Of a stretch of DNA of 33,390 nt, positions 28,141-33,390 are shown piece by piece. The DNA comes from an uncultured Bacilli bacterium (lineage in GTDB: Bacteria; Bacillota_I; Bacilli_A; RF39; UBA660): positions 1 through 33,390 of the forward strand of contig CANQWT010000007.1 of assembly GCA_947627635.1 (NCBI GenBank), read 5' to 3'. The notes below the pieces were generated by a model. It was not told the DNA's origin and did no database searches. It worked only from the letters and a program-made list of their open reading frames with translations. The translations under genes and the position numbers were made by a program. Each line of letters starts with the position of its first letter. Within the stretch, counting starts at the first letter, position 1.

Positions 28141-29025
28141 ATGTCTCAAATCTCATTTATGGAAAAATTAGGTGTAATTTGGAAGATGATGTCTTCCTCT
28201 TACATTTATCTAATTGTACTCTTCTTCTTTGCAATTTTAGCGTATTTTTTCATTACTACAAATAGAAGTAATCAAAAGCAAAGTAAGAGAACTTATATTT
28301 TAATTTATATCTTAGTACTTTTAGTTATTTGTATTCAGTATGGAAGTGGAATGGGAGCTTTCTTTGATTATCTTATGAACAATTTAGCTATTGTTTTCTA
28401 TTTTCCAAATATTGTAGTTTATGTTCTTATGATTTTAACTGCGAATATTATTTTATGGATATCTTTATTTTATAAAGAAACAGACAAAAATATCAAAATA
28501 TTAAACAGTGTTTCTTTCTGTCTTATTCATTATCTTTTGATTTTAGTATTAGGCATTGTTGCAAAGAAAAAATTAGATGTTTTTACACTTGAATCTTTAT
28601 ATAGTAGTAAAGAAGCTATGAGTTTAATTGAATTATCTAATCTTATTTTTATAATTTGGATGATGCTCTTACTTTTATATAAAGCAGTAAAGATTTATCA
28701 AATCAAAAAAGGAATTATTCAAATTGAACATCTTGGAGGCTATGAAATAAAACCACAGTTTGATTTAAAAAAAGCTTATATGTATGAAAGTAGAATTGCT
28801 GATTTTCATGAAAGCTATCAAGCAACAAGAAAGATAGAAACACCAAAATTAGAAGTGGAAGAAGATAAGCCTCAACAAGAAATGTTTAGTTTGGAGGACT
28901 ATAAAATTCTATTAGAGTTACTAAAAGAATACAAAGAGGAAGAAGCTCAAAAGGAAAGAACAGAAAATGCAACTTTTTCTGAATTTACTTCACTTTATCA
29001 AATGCCAAATACAATTGAAAAGTAG
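28141..29025 (+). CDS. Multi-TM membrane protein of unknown function in adhesin/sortase operon
   Basis: ggggtgagg RBS then ATG; several hydrophobic segments, charged cytoplasmic-like C-terminus. Confidence 0.7.
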   Translation: MSQISFMEKLGVIWKMMSSSYIYLIVLFFFAILAYFFITTNRSNQKQSKRTYILIYILVLLVICIQYGSGMGAFFDYLMNNLAIVFYFPNIVVYVLMILTANIILWISLFYKETDKNIKILNSVSFCLIHYLLILVLGIVAKKKLDVFTLESLYSSKEAMSLIELSNLIFIIWMMLLLLYKAVKIYQIKKGIIQIEHLGGYEIKPQFDLKKAYMYESRIADFHESYQATRKIETPKLEVEEDKPQQEMFSLEDYKILLELLKEYKEEEAQKERTENATFSEFTSLYQMPNTIEK

Positions 29026-29070
29026 TTGCACAATTCTAATCTTTCTGTTATAATTAAAAGCGTCAAAAAA

Positions 29071-29100
29071 AGCAATCCGCTGTTTTCAAATATGATTGCT
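29071..29100 (+). promoter_or_regulatory. Putative L19 (rplS) leader hairpin
   Basis: AGCAATC cgctgttttcaaatat GATTGCT immediately 5' of rplS; consistent with Firmicutes r-protein L19 leader. Confidence 0.6.
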
Positions 29101-29126
29101 GGTTAATAGGAAAAGGAGGAACTAAG

Positions 29127-29495
29127 ATGAACGTAATTGACAAAATCAATGCTCGTCAAATGAGAACAGATATTCCTGAATTTCGTGTAGGTGATACTGT
29201 TCGTGTTGATGTAAAAATCATTGAAGGAAAACGTGAACGTATTCAAGCTTATGAAGGTATTGTAGTAGCTCGTCATGGTGGAAGTGTCTCTGAAACTTTC
29301 ACAGTTCGTAAAATGTCTAGTGGAGTTGGAGTTGAAAGAACTTTCCCAATCAATAGTCCAAAAATTGCTGGTATTACTGTTGTAAGACGTGGAAAAGTAA
29401 GACGTGCTAAATTAACATTCTTAAGAGGACTTGTTGGACAATATCGTATTAAAGAAAGAAATACAGTTCAAACTAAAGAAAATAAAGGTGAATAA
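29127..29495 (+). CDS. rplS: 50S ribosomal protein L19
   Basis: [62 protein letters not shown]. Confidence 0.98.
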   Translation: MNVIDKINARQMRTDIPEFRVGDTVRVDVKIIEGKRERIQAYEGIVVARHGGSVSETFTVRKMSSGVGVERTFPINSPKIAGITVVRRGKVRRAKLTFLRGLVGQYRIKERNTVQTKENKGE

Positions 29496-29500
29496 GAATA

Positions 29501-29526
29501 AAATAAGACAACAAGTCTTATTTTTT
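29501..29526 (+). terminator. Intrinsic terminator after rplS
   Basis: AAATAAGAC aacaa GTCTTATTTTTT. Confidence 0.85.
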
Positions 29527-29545
29527 CTGTAAGGAGAAGAAGAAA

Positions 29546-30067
29546 ATGCAAACAAAGGATAAAACTTTAAAAATTATTAAAGAACTTTTACCTTATGTTT
29601 TAATTGTTCTTGTTGTGTTTTTAATCAAATTGTGGATTGTAACTCCGGTTATGGTCAATGGGACAAGTATGTATCCTACACTTCATCATAACGATATCAT
29701 GATTTTAAATCGTACTGCGTATTGGTGGAATGATATTAAAAGATTTGATATTGTAGTAATTCAGTCAGATGATTTAATTATCAAAAGGGTAATAGGATTA
29801 CCTGGAGAACATGTGGAATACAAAAACAATAAGCTTTATATCAATGGGAAAAAAGTGAAAGAGAAAATAACAGGACTTAAAACAGAAGATTTTGATTCCA
29901 TTCTTCTTGGAAGCGAAAAAATTCCTAAAGACTGTTATTTGGTATTAGGAGATAATAGAGGCAATTCACAAGATAGTAGAGCTTTGGGATTTATTAAACG
30001 AAAAGATATTTTGGGAAAAACGAGTTTTACAATTTTTCCGTTCAATCGTTTTGGTTCTAAAAAATAA
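29546..30067 (+). CDS. lepB: Signal peptidase I
   Basis: MVNGTSMYPTLHHND (Ser), DIVVIQSDDLIIKRVIGLPGE (Lys), LVLGDNRGNSQDSR. Confidence 0.95.
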   Translation: MQTKDKTLKIIKELLPYVLIVLVVFLIKLWIVTPVMVNGTSMYPTLHHNDIMILNRTAYWWNDIKRFDIVVIQSDDLIIKRVIGLPGEHVEYKNNKLYINGKKVKEKITGLKTEDFDSILLGSEKIPKDCYLVLGDNRGNSQDSRALGFIKRKDILGKTSFTIFPFNRFGSKK

Positions 30068-30082
30068 AAAATGGATATTTAA

Positions 30083-30113
30083 GAAAGTTTGCAAAAGTGG
30101 CAAGCTTTTTTTG
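30083..30113 (+). terminator. Intrinsic terminator after lepB
   Basis: AAAGtTTGC aaaagtg GCAAgCTTTTTTT. Confidence 0.7.
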
Positions 30114-30224
30114 TAGATAGAAGTTCATCTTTATATAAAAGAATATTATTTTCTAAAAATATGACTTGTTCGATAGACAAGAATAAAACAAATGTATTAT
30201 AATTGAAATTACAAGAGGTGTCCT

Positions 30225-30620
30225 ATGAAAGTTATTACTATTAAACAGCCTTATGCAACTTTAATTGCTGAAGGAATTAAGAAGTACGAATTTCGAACTT
30301 GGAAGACAAACTATAGGGGAGAAATTTTAATTCATGCTGGGAAAAGTATAGATAAAAAGGCTATGGAGCAATTTAGAAATTATCATTTTTCCTATCCAAC
30401 AAGCTGCATTATTGCCAAAGTAACGATAACTGATTGTATTCAAGTTGATGAGAAACAAAGGCAAATGTTGAAAACAAAAAATCCTCTTGTTTATAGAAAT
30501 GTTATCAAGGATAAAACTTGGAATGGTTATGCTTTTAAACTAGAAAAGGTTCAGAAAATAGAACCAATTAAGATAAACGGTAAATTGGGCTTATGGAATT
30601 ATGATATAATAAAGATATAA
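30225..30620 (+). CDS. ASCH-domain protein
   Basis: VITIKQPYATLIAEGIKKYEFRTWKTNYRGEILIHAGKSID. Confidence 0.9.
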   Translation: MKVITIKQPYATLIAEGIKKYEFRTWKTNYRGEILIHAGKSIDKKAMEQFRNYHFSYPTSCIIAKVTITDCIQVDEKQRQMLKTKNPLVYRNVIKDKTWNGYAFKLEKVQKIEPIKINGKLGLWNYDIIKI

Positions 30621-30639
30621 ATGAAAGAAGAGTGAAAAT

Positions 30640-31614
30640 ATGTGTACAGCAATTACTTATTATACGAAAGACCATTATTTTGGAAGAAATTTTGATTTGG
30701 AATATTCTTATAAGGAAACGGTAACAATTACACCTAGGAATTATCCGTTTCAGTTTAGAAATGGAAGAAGAGTCATGCAACATTATGCTATGATTGGCAT
30801 GGCTTATGTCAATGAGAATTATCCTCTTTACTATGATGCTGTCAATGAAAAAGGACTTGGTATGGCAGGACTTAATTTTCCTCAAAATGCCGTTTATCAT
30901 GAAGAACAAGCGAACAAGGATAATGTTGCTTCCTTTGAATTTATTCCTTGGGTTTTAACACAATGTGCAACGCTTTTAGAAGTAAAAGAATTACTTCAAA
31001 ATATCAATATTTCATCTATCAACTTTAGTGAGCAACTACCTGCATCTCCTTTGCACTGGATTATTTCAGATAAGGAAAAATCTATTACAGTTGAAAGTGT
31101 TCAAGATGGACTAAAAATTTATGATAATCCAGTTGGAGTTTTAACAAATAATCCTACTTTTGACATGCAGCTTTTCAACTTAAATAATTATATGAGTTTA
31201 TCTGTTGAACCACCTATCAATAATTTTTCTAAAGATTTAAAGTTAGATACTTATAGTCGTGGAATGGGAGCTTTAGGATTACCTGGAGATTTATCATCCC
31301 TATCAAGATTTGTAAAAGCAACATTTACTAAAATGAATTCTTTATCAGGAGAAACAGAAGAAGAAAGTGTCAGTCAGTTTTTCCATATTTTAACTTCTGT
31401 TTATCAACAAAGAGGTTGTGTTCATATGGGAAATAATCAATATGAAATAACAATTTATAGTTCTTGTTGTAATATGGATAAAGGAATTTACTATTATACA
31501 ACATATGAAAACAGTCAAATTACAGGAATTGATATGTATAAAGAAAATCTAGATGGACAGGAATTAGTTTGTTATGAACTTATAAAGGGACAACAAATCT
31601 TGATGCAAAACTAA
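30640..31614 (+). CDS. Choloylglycine hydrolase family protein (bile salt hydrolase/penicillin V acylase-like)
   Basis: MCTAITYYTKDHYFGRNFDLEYSY with N-terminal nucleophile Cys2; GMAGLNFPQNA; VLTNNPTFDMQLFNLNNY; YSRGMGALGLPGDLSSLSRF. Confidence 0.93.
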   Translation: MCTAITYYTKDHYFGRNFDLEYSYKETVTITPRNYPFQFRNGRRVMQHYAMIGMAYVNENYPLYYDAVNEKGLGMAGLNFPQNAVYHEEQANKDNVASFEFIPWVLTQCATLLEVKELLQNINISSINFSEQLPASPLHWIISDKEKSITVESVQDGLKIYDNPVGVLTNNPTFDMQLFNLNNYMSLSVEPPINNFSKDLKLDTYSRGMGALGLPGDLSSLSRFVKATFTKMNSLSGETEEESVSQFFHILTSVYQQRGCVHMGNNQYEITIYSSCCNMDKGIYYYTTYENSQITGIDMYKENLDGQELVCYELIKGQQILMQN

Positions 31615-31666
31615 AAGATTTCATCAATTGGGTCTAGCATACAAAAAACTTACAGTAGAATTGAGG

Positions 31667-32326
31667 ATGAATACTTTGAAAATAGAAGACTTAAAACAAG
31701 AATATGATAAAATGCAAGTTCAATATGGTGCTTTAGAATTAGATTCTATTTATAATGGTGGGTGCGAAGAAAATCCTGATATTTGCTTTGTTTTTATGAA
31801 TCCAACTGGTAAAAATATTGCAAGTGATAAATCATGGAAAGGTAGAAAATCACCTTGGCTTGGAACTAAGAATATATGGAAATTGTTTTATAAAACACAT
31901 TTATTAAGCGAAGAAGTCTTCAACAAAATTCAAGAAAAGAAACCGAAAGACTGGAATTATGAGTTTTGTGATTATGTTTATGAAGAAGTAACAAATCATA
32001 AAATATTTATTACGAATTTAGGTAAATGTACACAAGTAGATGCAAGACCTTTAGAGGATGAGGTATTAAAAAAATATCTAAATCTATTATTTCAAGAAAT
32101 TGATATTATAAAACCAAAGGTCATTATAACTTTTGGCAATCAAGTTAGTTCTATTATTTTAAATCAAAAAATCTCTGTATCAGAAAATAGGAAGAAATGT
32201 CATCAAATAAAAATCAAAGGGAATACCTATAAAATTTATCCTGTTTATTATCCAGTAGGTAACGGTATATTTAATATAGATAAGTCAATAGAAGATATAA
32301 ATTGGATTATAGAAAATGAACTTTAA
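31667..32326 (+). CDS. Uracil-DNA glycosylase-like fold protein
   Basis: CFVFMNPTG...ITNLGKCTQVDARPLEDEV...IIKPKVIITFGNQVSSI; ATG 31667 in frame with the longer 31628 start. Confidence 0.65.
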   Translation: MNTLKIEDLKQEYDKMQVQYGALELDSIYNGGCEENPDICFVFMNPTGKNIASDKSWKGRKSPWLGTKNIWKLFYKTHLLSEEVFNKIQEKKPKDWNYEFCDYVYEEVTNHKIFITNLGKCTQVDARPLEDEVLKKYLNLLFQEIDIIKPKVIITFGNQVSSIILNQKISVSENRKKCHQIKIKGNTYKIYPVYYPVGNGIFNIDKSIEDINWIIENEL

Positions 32327-32481
32327 TTGATATTGGGATATTGAAATAAATGAACATAAAACAAGCATCAATTGGTTGATTATGATTTAATTAAGAACAC
32401 CAGTAAATCCTTATAAGTAAAGAAAATAAACGTTCGTATTTTTATGAAATAATGATTAAAATATTAAAAATTAGCGTAATT

Positions 32482-32500
32482 TTAATGTAATTTACATTAA
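32482..32500. promoter_or_regulatory. 19-bp perfect palindrome upstream of RhuM gene (candidate operator)
   Basis: TTAATGTAA T TTACATTAA. Confidence 0.6.
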
Positions 32501-32538
32501 GAATTAGAAAGGTGATTTATAGTAAAGAAGATGAGAAA

Positions 32539-33390
32539 ATGAAAAAATTAGAAGAACAAAATAATTTGTTAATATATAAAAATAAAGATGGTAATATATA
32601 AAAATAAAGATGGTAATATAGTTGTTGATGCAATCTTTAAAGATGAAACTCTATGGCTTACCCAAAAAGGAATGTCTAAAGTTTTTGATTGTTCAACTGA
32701 TAATATATCATTACATTTAAAAAATATATTTAAAGATAATGAACTTGACGAAAAGCTAGTTGTCGAGGATTCCTCGGTAACTGCTTCAGACGGTAAAAAT
32801 TATAAAACAAAAATATATAATCTTGATGCTATCATTGCAGTTGGTTATCGAGTTAATTCTAAAAAAGCAACTGAATTTAGAATATGGGCAACTAAAATAT
32901 TGAAAGAATATATGATAAAAGGTTTTGCTTTAAACGATGAAAGATTTATAAATGGAAATAAATTTAGTACACAATATTTTAATGAATTATTAGAAAGAAT
33001 TAAAACTATTAGAGTAAGTGAAAGAATGTCTTATCAAAAAATTACTGATTTATTCATTGCAACATCATCTGATTATAATCCAAAAACTGAGGAAGCATAT
33101 ACATTTTTTAAAATTGTGCAAAACAAATTGCATTACGCGATAAGCGGACAGACTGCTGCTGAATTGATTTATACAAGAGCCAATGCCAATAAAGAAAATA
33201 TGGGATTTACTAATTGGAAAAATAGTCCAGATGGATTAGTATATAAGTATGATGTTTCTATAGCTAAAAATTATTTAACTGAAGAAGAATTAAATAAGTT
33301 AAATCGTTTAACGATAGCATTTTTGGATTATGCTGAAGATATGGCTTATGAACATAAAGTTATGACTATGAACGATTGGATAAATGCAAC
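32539..33390 (+). pseudogene. RhuM-family gene, frameshifted near its 5' end by a tandem duplication; continues past window end
   Basis: MKKLEEQNNLLIYKNKDGNI* (32539-32601), then a second frame from ATG 32588: MVIYKNKDGNIVVDAIFKDETLWLTQKGMSKVFDCSTDNISLHLKNIF...KNYKTKIYNLDAIIAVGYRVNSKKATEFRIWATKILKEYMIKGFAL..., open to the window end. Confidence 0.85.
32571..32614 (+). repeat. Perfect 22-bp tandem duplication within RhuM coding sequence
   Basis: aatatataaaaataaagatggt x2 (32571-32592, 32593-32614), followed by partial third aatata. Confidence 0.97.

Noticed and set aside
24786-30909. ORFs 24786-24977 (+), 26980-27165 (+), 27162-27395 (-), 30568-30909 (-)
   Set aside because: Shadow ORFs in the substrate-binding protein, adhesin repeats and choloylglycine hydrolase.

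Overview
AT-rich, Bacilli-like (low-GC Firmicutes) chromosomal window using the standard code (TGA is used as a stop, e.g. tsaE). It opens with the 3' end of a 23S rRNA gene and a complete 5S rRNA. A ~2.6 kb cassette follows, flanked by a 62-bp perfect direct repeat made of the 3' end of 5S plus the first half of its terminator. The cassette holds three small membrane/lipoprotein genes, a candidate promoter-plus-terminator small RNA, and a divergent XRE regulator with a palindromic operator. The bulk of the window is core or housekeeping: tsaE-tsaB-rimI-tsaD-trpS, an MmcQ/YjbR protein, an MGDG-synthase-like glycosyltransferase, an FNT transporter, a YhcC-type radical SAM protein, a patatin, a VanY-type peptidase, GH31, MgtA-like P-type ATPase, an NMT1-type ABC transporter, rplS, lepB, an ASCH protein, a choloylglycine hydrolase (BSH-like) and a uracil-DNA-glycosylase-like protein. 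Accessory points of interest: (i) the 5S-targeted cassette; (ii) a thioester-domain adhesin/pilin + sortase + multi-TM protein operon whose sortase seems to lack the canonical catalytic Arg; (iii) an orphan VirB2/TrbC-like Cys-rich membrane protein; (iv) a decayed esterase/signal-peptide region downstream of mgtA; (v) a RhuM-family gene frameshifted by a perfect 22-bp tandem duplication that also creates a new in-frame start codon. No CRISPR array, intact transposase or integrase was recognised.
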